Position numbers and translations under genes: made by a program
From: Melioribacteraceae bacterium
GTDB taxonomy: Bacteria > Bacteroidota > Ignavibacteria > Ignavibacteriales > Melioribacteraceae
Assembly: GCA_028282005.1 (NCBI GenBank)
Contig: JANQIV010000112.1
Span: 27,436-91,435 of the forward strand
Length of the DNA stretch: 64,000 nucleotides
Reading direction: 5' to 3'
Notes under the pieces: generated by a model
What the model saw: the letters and a program-made list of their open reading frames with translations, nothing else
Databases searched by the model: none
Told to the model about the DNA's origin: nothing
Shown here: piece after piece, positions 28,522-37,539 of the stretch
How positions within the stretch are numbered: the first letter of the stretch is position 1
Layout: every line of letters starts with the position of its first letter

Positions 28522-28980
28522 ATGAAATTAGCCACACTTTGTTATGTGATGAAAGACGGTCACACATTAATGCTTTATAGAAACAAAAAAGAAAATGATT
28601 ATCATGAAGGGAAGTGGAACGGGTTAGGTGGAAAGTTTGAACCTGGCGAAACACCCGAGGAATGTGCAATCCGTGAAATAAAAGAAGAAGCTGGATTGAC
28701 CGTAAAAAGCTTGGTGATGAAAGGTTTTATTACCTTTCCGCTCTTTGACGGCAAAGATGACTGGTACGTATTTGTTTTTATAATTGACAGTTTTGAAGGA
28801 GATTTAATTGACTCACCCGAAGGAAAACTTGAATGGATTCCCAATGAAAAATTACCGGATTTAAATCTTTGGGAGGGGGACACCATCTTTATAAATTGGC
28901 TTTTCCAAGAAAAATTCTTCAGTGCAAAATTCAATTATGAAAATGGAAAATTCATCGACTATTCTGTGAACTTCAATTAA
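28522..28980 (+). CDS. Nudix hydrolase, MutT/8-oxo-dGTP diphosphatase-like
   Basis: A 152-residue cytoplasmic Nudix hydrolase. The Nudix box is complete: GGKFEPGETPEECAIREIKEEAG, spanning residues ~36-58, with the catalytic REIKEEAG helix binding divalent metal. The N-terminus LATLCYVMKDGHTLMLYRNKK and LEWIPNEKLPDLNLWEGD resemble MTH1/8-oxo-dGTP diphosphatases, which cleanse oxidised nucleotides. The specificity is an inference. It follows hldD, but the two functions are not obviously linked. Confidence 0.88.
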   Translation: MKLATLCYVMKDGHTLMLYRNKKENDYHEGKWNGLGGKFEPGETPEECAIREIKEEAGLTVKSLVMKGFITFPLFDGKDDWYVFVFIIDSFEGDLIDSPEGKLEWIPNEKLPDLNLWEGDTIFINWLFQEKFFSAKFNYENGKFIDYSVNFN

Positions 28981-29142
28981 TAAATTTTTTATTCTCCCGA
29001 AATTAAACTTTCCCAAATATGAAGCGATAATTAATTTGATTCCGTTTGTTGTAGTCCGTTAATATGTTCTTAATTTCGTGAAAAGTTTTTTTATATAACG
29101 ATTCCCTTGAGTATTAAATTAAAAAAATCATTTGAGGTTAAA

Positions 29143-29346
29143 ATGGTTGAAATAGAGGGGAAAATACAATTTTTAAGTTGTCCGAATTGTGGCAAAGGAA
29201 TTAGGGTAGAATCACCTGAACAGTTTCGTACGCCAAAAAAAGTTGAATTAGTAATTGGAAGTCAACGTGCACCAATGGCGCATAGAAAAACTGATTCTTT
29301 TTGTGCCCATTGTTTAAAAACAATGAGTGTGCTTTGGTTTTTTTAG
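29143..29346 (+). CDS. small zinc-ribbon protein of unknown function
   Basis: A 67-residue protein with a four-Cys zinc-ribbon pattern: CPNCGKG near residue 12 and CAHCLKT near residue 54. The ATG at 29143 has a GAGG ribosome binding site five bases upstream and is preferred over an in-frame TTG at 29107. The linker is basic and hydrophilic. Such mini zinc ribbons may bind nucleic acid or protein. It ends one base before the stop of the convergent alpha/beta hydrolase. No family name can be given. Confidence 0.65.
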   Translation: MVEIEGKIQFLSCPNCGKGIRVESPEQFRTPKKVELVIGSQRAPMAHRKTDSFCAHCLKTMSVLWFF

Positions 29347-30141
29347 TTATTTGATTCTTCTTTTCAAAAACCCTGAAATCAAGTCATTAACCATACCGGG
29401 ATTTTCAATCGGACTTAAATGTCCTGCCCTAGGCGTAATAGCAAATTCTGCATTCTTAAATCTATCCGCCATATCACGCATTACAGTTGGAGGTGTTAAT
29501 TTATCAAAAGCTCCTGCAATTACCAATGTCGGAATCTGAACTTTACTTAAATATTCTGTTGTGTCCGTTCTGCTCAGCATAGCCAGTAATGCACCTTTCA
29601 CACCCAACGGATTATTTTGTTTTGCTCTTGAAATTGTTAAATCAACAATTTCCTTAAAATCTTTTAACGACTCTTTTGCGAAACATCCGGTAACAAATTC
29701 TTCAGTAAATGCATCTAATCCGTCTACATTTATTTGGTTTATTTTTTCGGCACGAATTAATTTCCCACTGTTATCATCTGCTGTTGATTTAGTGTTGCAA
29801 AGGATCAATCCTTTAAATGTGCGTTGATGTTTTTCAACAGCTCGTAAGGCAATGTATCCTCCCATCGAAAGGCCGCAAAGCACTGGCTTTTCAATTTGCA
29901 GTTCGCCTATAATCGAATAAAGATCACTCACAAAAGCTTCCATTGTATACTGCCCGTCACCAACATAGCTACTGCCCAAACCTCTTATATCATAAGTTAT
30001 GCAGTAATAATCTTTTTGTAGCAAGTTAACCTGGTTATTCCACAGAGATCTGTCAAAGGGAAATCCATGTATGAAAATAATTGGCTGTTTGTTTTTGTCG
30101 CCGGAAATATTTACAACCATACTGTTGATTATTTTCTGCAT
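29347..30141 (-). CDS. alpha/beta-hydrolase
   Basis: A 264-residue cytoplasmic alpha/beta-hydrolase of the 3-oxoadipate enol-lactonase/esterase-like type. The oxyanion segment is FIHGFPFDRSLWNNQ, followed by ITYDIRGLGSS. The nucleophile elbow is CGLSMGG, the acid Asp lies in IAGAFDKLTPP and the base His in PRAGHLSPIENP. There is no signal peptide. The start is ATG. It lies at the left border of the glycan cluster, convergent with the zinc-ribbon gene. Substrate unknown. Confidence 0.88.
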   Translation of the reverse strand: MQKIINSMVVNISGDKNKQPIIFIHGFPFDRSLWNNQVNLLQKDYYCITYDIRGLGSSYVGDGQYTMEAFVSDLYSIIGELQIEKPVLCGLSMGGYIALRAVEKHQRTFKGLILCNTKSTADDNSGKLIRAEKINQINVDGLDAFTEEFVTGCFAKESLKDFKEIVDLTISRAKQNNPLGVKGALLAMLSRTDTTEYLSKVQIPTLVIAGAFDKLTPPTVMRDMADRFKNAEFAITPRAGHLSPIENPGMVNDLISGFLKRRIK

Positions 30142-30519
30142 AAATCCCTCATTGTTTAATTTGAATTATATTTCGTTATTTTTTCGTGACCGAAATTTAT
30201 TGTCACAAATATACCGCATATGAATAATTATAAAAAATTATTTAGTGTTTTAAACTTGACATCAAAAAAATATATTTTCTTTAGTTTTATAAAGTAAAAT
30301 TCCGTAGTTGTGTAGATTAAATTTTTATCAAATCTTATAAATTAACTTACCCTCTTTTTAAACATTTTGTAAATTTGGATAATATTATCTCCTATCTTAT
30401 TTTGGCAACTCAGATTCCATATCTTGAATATTATAGAATGAATTCAGTTCTGAAGATTACTGATGACTTTCCTGTGGGTTACTTGGCGAAGCTATGTCTA
30501 ATTTAAAGAAAGAATCAAT
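30142..30519. other. 378-bp gene-free region upstream of the glycan export cluster
   Basis: Very AT-rich and lying between the divergent hydrolase and permease genes, so it should hold both promoters. A TTGACA sits at 30256-30261 but without a good -10 at 17 bp. A TAnnTTTG match (TAAATTTG) sits at 30370-30377 without a matching upstream TTTG. I see no JUMPstart/ops element, terminator or RNA gene. A nine-codon reading frame (ATG 30494 to TGA 30523) overlaps the TTG start of the permease. Confidence 0.5.
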
Positions 30520-31362
30520 TTGAGAAAAGAAACTACCTACAATCCGGAATCACAACTAAAACGGCCCAAACAATTTATCCTCAGCTTTCTTAATGATTTA
30601 CAATCCTCTAGTGAACTTGGCTACAGATTGTTTTTGAGAAACCTTCGCTCACAGTACCGCCAATCATTACTGGGTTATATTTGGATTTTCGTCCCTCCCA
30701 CAGCCACTGCCTTAATATGGATAATATTGAATCAGTCCAAAATTATAAATGTGGGTGAAACCCAACTCCCTTACCCGGTTTATGTTTTTACCGGAACGAT
30801 GATCTGGCAAAGTTTTATTGATGCAATCCGGAACCCGCTAAAACAAATCAACAGTTCAAAATCTATAATGAGCAAAATTAATGTCCCTTGGGAAAGTTTT
30901 TTGTTTTCTGGTTTTGCAGAAGTAATATTCAATTTTGCAGTCAGGCTTGCAATATTGTTAATTATTCTTCTGGTTTTTAGTGTACAAATCTCTTTTATGA
31001 GTTTTCTTTCCTTGTTAACTATACTAGCACTAATCCTGTTCGGGTTTTCAATAGGCTTGCTGGTACTGCCCGTAGGTTCTTTATATCAAGATATTGAGAA
31101 AGGAATTCCGTTAGTAACTACTTTTTGGTTTTACTTAACACCGGTAGTGTATGTGTTACCTGAATCCGGATTGCTGAAAACTTTTGCAAGTATCAACCCG
31201 GTAACACCGCTTATTGTTAGCTCAAGGGAACTTTTAACAGGATTCGAAGTGAGCCAACTCTTTCCAACTTTAGTTATCTCCGGGATAACAATTATTTTAC
31301 TCACATTAGGTTTGTTATTTTGCAGAATTGCAAAACCTCATTTAATATCAAGAATCACTTAA
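30520..31362 (+). CDS. ABC-2 type polysaccharide export permease (Wzm/TagG/KpsM-like)
   Basis: A 280-residue inner-membrane permease with about six hydrophobic segments after a ~55-residue cytoplasmic N-terminus. RLFLRNLRSQYRQSLLGYIW is the typical Wzm/TagG opening, and the periplasmic loop PLIVSSRELLTG and the VYVFTGTMIWQSF segment also match. It pairs with the ATPase at 37649 to export lipid-linked O-antigen or capsule. TTG start; the overlapping mini-frame MSNLKKESI ends across this start. Unusually, 6.3 kb of other genes separate it from its ATPase. Confidence 0.9.
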   Translation: MRKETTYNPESQLKRPKQFILSFLNDLQSSSELGYRLFLRNLRSQYRQSLLGYIWIFVPPTATALIWIILNQSKIINVGETQLPYPVYVFTGTMIWQSFIDAIRNPLKQINSSKSIMSKINVPWESFLFSGFAEVIFNFAVRLAILLIILLVFSVQISFMSFLSLLTILALILFGFSIGLLVLPVGSLYQDIEKGIPLVTTFWFYLTPVVYVLPESGLLKTFASINPVTPLIVSSRELLTGFEVSQLFPTLVISGITIILLTLGLLFCRIAKPHLISRIT

Positions 31363-31408
31363 ACATGTTTTATCCTCGACTTTATTATTCATATTTCCTT
31401 TAGATATT

Positions 31409-32641
31409 ATGATTCCTAACGATTTAAAATCACTAAAAAAAATTTCTTCTCGTTTGAAAGTTGTTTTCAAGACTATTTCAATATCGTTAGGCGGAATTGT
31501 TTTTATAATACTTTTTCTAGAAATTTTTTTGAGAAGTGAGTATTCACAATACAATGTTTTTGGACCTTTTGGTGATTTGCCGGAAAGATTAGTTCCAACA
31601 ATAAATAGCAAAGGTTTTAGGGATGTTGATCATTCGTTTGATAAACCCGATAGTGTAGTTAGAGTTTTATTTTTAGGTGATTCTTTTACCTTTGGATTTA
31701 GTGTAGCAGACAATGAAGTATATACAAATATATTCGCTGAATTAGCGGGTCCCACAGTTGAAGTTATAAATTTATCATGGCCAGGTTGGAACACAAAAAA
31801 TCAACTGGACGTTTTGACAAATTGGGTAGGCTGGAATTATATCAATTTTATGTACTCGAATGATACACTTTGGAATTACAGTATTCCGGATTTACTAAAG
31901 GAATATAATAATCGGGGCAAGAATTCATTGAAAAACGAGTTGGATTATTTAAAAGAACAATACAGAAAAAGTTCTGATAAAAGAATTTATGAATTGTATT
32001 CTAAATATGGTTTAAGTGGTACAGATTATTTGAGGAAGTTATTTCAATTGCAAAACGAATTAAGTATTTCCTCTAAAACTGAGCCGTTGGGAATTTTATA
32101 CAAACCGGATGTAGTAGTTATAGGTTTTGTATTAAACGATGTAATTCCAAATGAAGAACAGTTATTAGCTAGAAATAATCTGCAAATCCCTTTTTTAATT
32201 GATCTTGATGTAATTAGATTTTTGAATCATAAACTCAATCGGTTACATATAAAATACATTGAACCCAAACCCTTTAGCAACACATTAAAAAGTTACTACG
32301 ATTTAGAGAATAAAAACTGGAAAAATTACGAAGAAGTTTTAGTAAAATTAGCCGGTGTTCTTAAAGAAAATAACATTATTGGAATAGCAGTTCCATTAGT
32401 TACCGGATGCTGGGATGAAAGTACAAAATGGTACCGAATAATCAGAAATAAATTTGAAGCGGTTGGAATTAAAACGGTTGATTTATGCCCTTCATTTAAT
32501 GAGAAATTTTCTACTGTTTCATGGAGTGAATTACAAGCGCTGCCGAACGATAGACACCCGGGACCGGAAGTTCATAAATTTTACGCAACTGAAATCTGGA
32601 AAAATTTGGAACCAATAGTTAAAAACTTACATAACAACTAA
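31409..32641 (+). CDS. membrane-anchored SGNH/GDSL hydrolase-like protein, paralogue 1
   Basis: A 410-residue protein with an N-terminal membrane anchor (~22-42) and a periplasmic SGNH-hydrolase-like domain. Block I is FLGDSFTFG with the nucleophile Ser, Gly of block II lies in NLSWPGWNT, block III is GFVLND with Asn, and block V is LPNDRHPGP with the Asp/His pair. The family includes esterases and acyl-transfer enzymes of polysaccharides, so adding or removing O-acetyl groups on the exported glycan is likely, by inference. Its closest relative here is paralogue 3. It lies 46 bp after the permease. The segment EYSQYNVFGPFGDLPERL is shared by the paralogues. Confidence 0.8.
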   Translation: MIPNDLKSLKKISSRLKVVFKTISISLGGIVFIILFLEIFLRSEYSQYNVFGPFGDLPERLVPTINSKGFRDVDHSFDKPDSVVRVLFLGDSFTFGFSVADNEVYTNIFAELAGPTVEVINLSWPGWNTKNQLDVLTNWVGWNYINFMYSNDTLWNYSIPDLLKEYNNRGKNSLKNELDYLKEQYRKSSDKRIYELYSKYGLSGTDYLRKLFQLQNELSISSKTEPLGILYKPDVVVIGFVLNDVIPNEEQLLARNNLQIPFLIDLDVIRFLNHKLNRLHIKYIEPKPFSNTLKSYYDLENKNWKNYEEVLVKLAGVLKENNIIGIAVPLVTGCWDESTKWYRIIRNKFEAVGIKTVDLCPSFNEKFSTVSWSELQALPNDRHPGPEVHKFYATEIWKNLEPIVKNLHNN

Positions 32642-32659
32642 TAATTATTTAGGTGAAGT

Positions 32660-33595
32660 TTGAATTGTCTTTTACACATAGGTTTCTCTAAAGCCGGCTC
32701 ATCTTTTCTTCAAGAATGGTTTAGTAAACACCCGGAAATTAACTATACTTATGTAACTTTTGATAGCACGGGTAAAATGTTAAACTTGGAAAAACCAATC
32801 CTTACAACTAACTATAATCTCAATGGAAAAGTTAATGTTTTTAGTAGAGAAGGAATAATAAGTTTCCCAGATCTTGCAAATAAAGGACTGATAGAATCGT
32901 GTTTGAAAAAATATCAGCCATATCAATTTGGTGATTATCTTGTTAAGAAAAAAGCATTGCAAGAACATACATGCAATGAATTACATAATAAAATACCAGA
33001 TTCAAAAATCCTAATTATAACAAGAGGATTTGAAAGTGTAATCTATTCTCTTTATTCTCAAGCAATCAAAGGTGGTTTCCCAATAAATTTTGACGAATAC
33101 TTAAATAAGCCTAAAAAAATATTATTGCTAAATTATGATTACAATTATTTGATAAACTTATATGTAGAAAAATTTAATAAAAAAAATGTAATAGTTTTAC
33201 CTTATGAGTTATTAAGAGATAATCAGAATAATTTCATATCTATTGTTGAAAAATCACTTAATGTAAATCATTATGATATAAAAATAGGTAAAGTTAATCC
33301 CTCACTCTCTAAAGAAGAATTATTCTGGTATCCGGTTTTATCAAATATAATATTGAGTTTACCAGGAAAAAGAGGATCAATTTATAGGTCGGACTTCTAC
33401 AAGAAATACAAAGATTATTTAAAGGAAAATAGGCTGAAGTCTATTGCTAAAGTCTTATCTCAACTTGTTCCATCTTCAAGAAAAAGTGATCAAATTCCTA
33501 AAGGATATTTAGATGAATTTAAGGGTAAGGCTGATATATTAAAGAATTACCCTTATTATGAGAATTATCTGGGAGAATACTTGATTGATAATTGA
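32660..33595 (+). CDS. sulfotransferase family protein, paralogue 1
   Basis: A 311-residue cytoplasmic P-loop sulfotransferase-like protein. The N-terminal PAPS 5'-phosphosulfate loop is HIGFSKAGSSFLQEWF (residues ~6-21). The 3'-phosphate site is KILIITRGFESVIYSLYSQ, with the expected Arg and Ser. By family, it would transfer sulfate from PAPS to a sugar hydroxyl. The TTG start follows AGGTGAA. It overlaps the next SGNH gene by 11 bp. Its paralogue lies at 41015-41956. No PAPS synthesis genes are in the window. Confidence 0.8.
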   Translation: MNCLLHIGFSKAGSSFLQEWFSKHPEINYTYVTFDSTGKMLNLEKPILTTNYNLNGKVNVFSREGIISFPDLANKGLIESCLKKYQPYQFGDYLVKKKALQEHTCNELHNKIPDSKILIITRGFESVIYSLYSQAIKGGFPINFDEYLNKPKKILLLNYDYNYLINLYVEKFNKKNVIVLPYELLRDNQNNFISIVEKSLNVNHYDIKIGKVNPSLSKEELFWYPVLSNIILSLPGKRGSIYRSDFYKKYKDYLKENRLKSIAKVLSQLVPSSRKSDQIPKGYLDEFKGKADILKNYPYYENYLGEYLIDN

Positions 33596-34793
33596 TGCTG
33601 TAAAAAGTTTAGACAAACAAAACAAGTTAAAGTCCCTTTCAAAAAAAATATTACTGGCTGTTACATCGACTTTTTTAATATTTGTTATTTCAATGGTTAT
33701 TCTGGAAATAATTTTACGAACCGAGTATTCTCAATATCATGTATTTGGTGTTTATGGAGAATTGCCAAAAGATCTGCAACCCAAAATAAATAGTAACGGT
33801 TTTAGGGATAGAGAACATAAATTTGAAAATCCCGATAGCCTTTTTAGAATAATAGTCTTAGGTGACTCATTTACTTTTGGGCAGGGAGTTGCCGATGAAG
33901 AGTTATATGTTAACAAATTATCAAAGCTGGCCGGCAACAAATTTGAATTTATTAATTTATCAAGAATGGGTTGGGGAACCGCGGACCAGTTAAACGTTAT
34001 GGCCAAATGGCAGGGATGGGATAAAGAAGCACTTTTCCAAAGTCACATGTTAGATATCAATATCAATGACTTTAATGACCTTAAAAACAAAGTTCCTCAA
34101 ATAATCGAATCGTTCCAAAGTCAATCATTAATAAAGCAAAATTATTTATTGGCAAAAAGAAGGAATAAAAAATTTGATAAAATTAAAGGTGAACTTTGGC
34201 AGAAATTGGAATCAGATACTTCCCAAATATCTTTTGGACTTAATTACAATCCCAAAATAGTTTTAATCGGCCTGGTTGCAAATGATTTTATTGAAATCTC
34301 TGATTACGCTGGTTATTCAAAGAAAAAGAAAAAAAAGATTCCCTTAAAAGTAATACCTTTTGATTCAGATGCATTAAGATTCATGGTTAAAAATATAAAC
34401 AAAATGTTTTTCTCTAAATCAATTTATAATGATTTCGATATTAATAAAGCCTTACAAAGTTGGGAAAAGAATGTCTTTGAGTTAGGTGAAGTTTTATTGG
34501 AGAATAATATTTTAGGAATTGTTGTTCCTCTAAATGACCGTTTACATCCCGATGCCAAATACGTAGCTGTACCAAAAATGTTAAAAGTCTTTGAAAAAGC
34601 CGGATTCAGTGTTATAGATATAAGAACAAAATACAGAAAAATTATTGACAAAAATGGATTCAAAAAATTAAAAGCATTGCCAAATGATGGTCATCCCGGG
34701 CCAGTTTTACATAGCTTCTATGCACAAGAAATTTGGAAAGAATTAAAATCCCATATAGAAAGATTACAATCTATTAATCATCAGAGAAAATGA
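33585..34793 (+). CDS. membrane-anchored SGNH/GDSL hydrolase-like protein, paralogue 2
   Basis: A 402-residue paralogue of the proteins at 31409 and 34790 with the same plan: anchor helix (~23-45), VLGDSFTFG, NLSRMGWGT, GLVANDF and ALPNDGHPGP. It is the most divergent of the three: VYGELPKDLQPKINSNGFRDRE replaces PERLVPTINS, and the middle region is shorter and Lys-rich. All catalytic blocks are kept, so it is probably active. TTG start inside the end of the sulfotransferase gene; its end overlaps the next gene (ATGA). The decayed fragment at 35982-36046 matches this copy best. Confidence 0.8.
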   Translation: MIIDAVKSLDKQNKLKSLSKKILLAVTSTFLIFVISMVILEIILRTEYSQYHVFGVYGELPKDLQPKINSNGFRDREHKFENPDSLFRIIVLGDSFTFGQGVADEELYVNKLSKLAGNKFEFINLSRMGWGTADQLNVMAKWQGWDKEALFQSHMLDININDFNDLKNKVPQIIESFQSQSLIKQNYLLAKRRNKKFDKIKGELWQKLESDTSQISFGLNYNPKIVLIGLVANDFIEISDYAGYSKKKKKKIPLKVIPFDSDALRFMVKNINKMFFSKSIYNDFDINKALQSWEKNVFELGEVLLENNILGIVVPLNDRLHPDAKYVAVPKMLKVFEKAGFSVIDIRTKYRKIIDKNGFKKLKALPNDGHPGPVLHSFYAQEIWKELKSHIERLQSINHQRK

Positions 34794-35983
34794 AAAAGAA
34801 AATCACACTATCCATTTTTTCGTTTCTAATTATACTTTTTTTATTTACAACAATTTTCGAAATATTTTTAAGAACAGAATATTCACAAATTCATGTGTTT
34901 GGGCCTTACGGTGATTTACCCGAAAGATTAGTCCCAACAATAAATAGCCAGGGCTTTCGTGATGTTGAACATACATTTGAAAAACCGGATAGTATAACTA
35001 GGATTTTATTCTTGGGTGACTCATTTACTTTTGGGCATGGAGTTGCTGATGAAGAAGTTTACACAAAAATAATAGACGAATTAGCAGGCCCTTCATTTGA
35101 AATTATTAATTTATCAAAACCAGGCTGGAATACTCAAGATCAATTAGATGTTTTAACAAATTGGCCTGGCTGGAATTATATTAATTTTCTTTACTATAAT
35201 GATTCACTTTGGGAAAAAAGTAATGAAGATTTACTAGTCAATTATTATAAATGGAATAAATCTCATACTTCTAGTACAGTTGACCTTTTGAGAGATCGGT
35301 ACAAAAAAAGTAATCCCAAAAGAATATATGATTTTCAAAATAAGTTTGATTTGCTTCTCAATAATAAGAACAAATTCACTGAATTTAAAAATTATTTAAT
35401 TAAGTCAATAGAGACTAAACCCTTAGGACTGAGCTATAATCCGGATATAGTTGTATTTGGGTTTGTCTTAAATGATGTGCTTCCAAAGGAAGAAAGGTCG
35501 TTTCAAAATTTAAATTTCAATATAGGATTAAATTTAGACATAGAAAGATTTATAAGTTTTAGAATGCGACAATTCAGAATTAGAAATAACTACATCCCTT
35601 CTCACTACAATAAAGTAAAAAAATTTTATAATCCGGAGAATAAGAATTGGATAAATTATGAAAAAATTCTAAAAGAATTATCAGAAACTCTAAAAACAAA
35701 TAATATAATTGGGATTGCCGTTCCATTGGTCACTAGCACAACTAAGGAGGAACTTGCAATGTATAATATCATTCTTAACAAATTTGAAAAGTATGGATTT
35801 AGGACTATCGACCTGGCTCCATCATTTGACGAAAGATTTTCAGCTATTCCTTGGAGTGAGCTGAAAGCATTGCCAAATGATGGCCATCCCGGACCAATTG
35901 TACATAACTTCTATGCACAAGAAATCTGGAAAGAATTAAAACCAATTATTGACAGTACAAAAAGTTCCAAGTATAGATTATAA
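34790..35983 (+). CDS. membrane-anchored SGNH/GDSL hydrolase-like protein, paralogue 3
   Basis: A 397-residue protein with an N-terminal anchor (residues 5-25) and SGNH blocks FLGDSFTFG, NLSKPGWNT, GFVLND and ALPNDGHPGP. It is strikingly like paralogue 1: GDLPERLVPTINS, QLDVLTNW and GWNYINF are shared. This points to a recent duplication followed by separation by other genes. The start ATG overlaps the previous stop by four bases. It is followed by a fragment of another SGNH gene. Confidence 0.8.
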   Translation: MKKKITLSIFSFLIILFLFTTIFEIFLRTEYSQIHVFGPYGDLPERLVPTINSQGFRDVEHTFEKPDSITRILFLGDSFTFGHGVADEEVYTKIIDELAGPSFEIINLSKPGWNTQDQLDVLTNWPGWNYINFLYYNDSLWEKSNEDLLVNYYKWNKSHTSSTVDLLRDRYKKSNPKRIYDFQNKFDLLLNNKNKFTEFKNYLIKSIETKPLGLSYNPDIVVFGFVLNDVLPKEERSFQNLNFNIGLNLDIERFISFRMRQFRIRNNYIPSHYNKVKKFYNPENKNWINYEKILKELSETLKTNNIIGIAVPLVTSTTKEELAMYNIILNKFEKYGFRTIDLAPSFDERFSAIPWSELKALPNDGHPGPIVHNFYAQEIWKELKPIIDSTKSSKYRL

Positions 35984-36046
35984 TGGTTTTAGGGATAGAG
36001 CATAAATTTGAAAATCCTGAGCTTATTTAGAATAATAGTATGAGGC
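35982..36046 (+). pseudogene. N-terminal fragment of a fourth SGNH gene
   Basis: About 65 bases right after paralogue 3 match 33796-33860 of paralogue 2: AATGGTTTTAGGGATAGAG, then CATAAATTTGAAAATCC, then TTTAGAATAATAGT. Small deletions shift the frame and add stops. They encode the remnant of NGFRDREHKFENPDS. Together with 37540-37659 it brackets the radical SAM gene. Confidence 0.75.
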
Positions 36047-36116
36047 TGGTGCAAATGCATGACAATCCGGTACATAGGAAAAATTTAAAACAAATTGATT
36101 TTAGAAAGGACAAATA

Positions 36117-37523
36117 ATGAAAAAGCATAAAGTAGTACTTTTTCATCCCAAAACTTCAAGGCAAAAATATTATTTCCCGCTTGCTTTGTTACATATAGGT
36201 TCAATACTTGATCCAGAAAAATATGAAGTTGTTATAATAGATGAACAAGTTGAACAAAACTATATTGAACTAGTTCGTTCTCATATTGACGATGCAGTTT
36301 GTTTAGGGGTTAGTGCCATAACAGGAAAATGTCTAAAACAAGCCATTAGAGCATCAGAGGAAGCAAAAGATAAAAATCCGAATATAAAAGTAATTTGGGG
36401 AGGCTGGCATGCTTCGCTTTTTTCTACAATGCTTCTAAAAGATGTACCAAGTATTGATTTAGTTGTGCAAGGACAGGGTGAAATAACCTTTAAAGAAACT
36501 ATTGAGAGCATAGTAAAAAATGGAGGGTTTAAAAATATTAACGGTCTCATTTATAGAGAAGGTGAAGAAATAATTAAAAATCCGCCAAGGGCAATAGTGG
36601 ATATGAATACTCTTCCAGCCGTTAATTATGACCTGGTTGATGCGGAAAAGTATTTTACAATAAAAGGAATTAGACAATTAGATTATTTTTCTTCAATTGG
36701 ATGTGTCTTTAGATGTGAATTTTGCGCAGACCCGAAAATATTTAATAGAAAGTGGAATGCTATCAAAGCGCCAAGAATGTATGAAGAATTGAGTCAACTT
36801 ACAGAAAAATATAATTTAGAGGATATTCAAATTCAAGATGAATGTTTTTTTATAGATAAAAAACGAACATTGGAGTTTGCTAAGTTATTGCTAAATAATG
36901 ATACCATAATACCCTGGGAAGCTTTAATCAGAGTTGATCAAGCAAAAAGATTGAAAGATGATGAGTTTGAATTACTTATTAAATCCGGTTTTAAAAGAGT
37001 ATATGTTGGAGTAGAAGCCGGTTCTCAGAAAATGCTTGACTGGATGAAAAAAGATATTAAGATTGAACAAGTTTATGAATTTGCTGAAAGATGTAATAAT
37101 TACAATATTTTCCCGGGATTTTCATTTATAGTTGGTTTTCCAAATGAGTCTATTGAATCTATAAAAGAAACCTTAAGAGTAGCAGTTGATCTGCAATTGA
37201 TGAATCCTAATTTTCGTACATTTATTTTTCACTACAAACCTTTTCCCGGATCTCCAATTTCAGACGAAGCTGCCAGAATTGGATTCGAGATTCCCAAGAA
37301 CACTTATGAATGGTCTGAATTTGAATCTAACTATTCTTACGAAAACAAAATTGATAAAGAAACTTACGAATTAGTAGAAAATGTTAAGTATTCTATAAAA
37401 CTACTAGAAAATATACGAACTAGAAATTTTTTGATTAGCCAAATTATCAGATGGCGATTAAAGAAAAAATATTTTAAACATTTTTATGAAAGAAGATTAT
37501 TTAAAGAAAGAGTATTCCACTAA
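36117..37523 (+). CDS. B12-binding-domain radical SAM protein
   Basis: A 468-residue class B-type radical SAM protein. Residues ~1-150 form a cobalamin-binding-like Rossmann domain (KVVLFHPKTSRQKYYFPLA, VIWGGWHASL, VVQGQGEITF). The 4Fe-4S radical SAM motif is GCVFRCEFC (CxxxCxxC), followed by YVGVEAGSQKMLDWMKK. Family members often methylate or rearrange unactivated carbons in natural products and lipids. The AAAGGAC ribosome binding site lies before the ATG. The gene sits exactly between two pieces of a decayed SGNH gene, so it was acquired or moved here. Substrate unknown; a branched or methylated sugar or a lipid is plausible. Confidence 0.88.
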   Translation: MKKHKVVLFHPKTSRQKYYFPLALLHIGSILDPEKYEVVIIDEQVEQNYIELVRSHIDDAVCLGVSAITGKCLKQAIRASEEAKDKNPNIKVIWGGWHASLFSTMLLKDVPSIDLVVQGQGEITFKETIESIVKNGGFKNINGLIYREGEEIIKNPPRAIVDMNTLPAVNYDLVDAEKYFTIKGIRQLDYFSSIGCVFRCEFCADPKIFNRKWNAIKAPRMYEELSQLTEKYNLEDIQIQDECFFIDKKRTLEFAKLLLNNDTIIPWEALIRVDQAKRLKDDEFELLIKSGFKRVYVGVEAGSQKMLDWMKKDIKIEQVYEFAERCNNYNIFPGFSFIVGFPNESIESIKETLRVAVDLQLMNPNFRTFIFHYKPFPGSPISDEAARIGFEIPKNTYEWSEFESNYSYENKIDKETYELVENVKYSIKLLENIRTRNFLISQIIRWRLKKKYFKHFYERRLFKERVFH

Positions 37524-37539
37524 TAATTGACTAAAAATT

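Noticed and set aside
30256..30284. Classical -35/-10 promoter starting at TTGACA
   Set aside because: No TATAAT-like -10 occurs at 16-18 bp; in such AT-rich DNA a lone TTGACA is not convincing.
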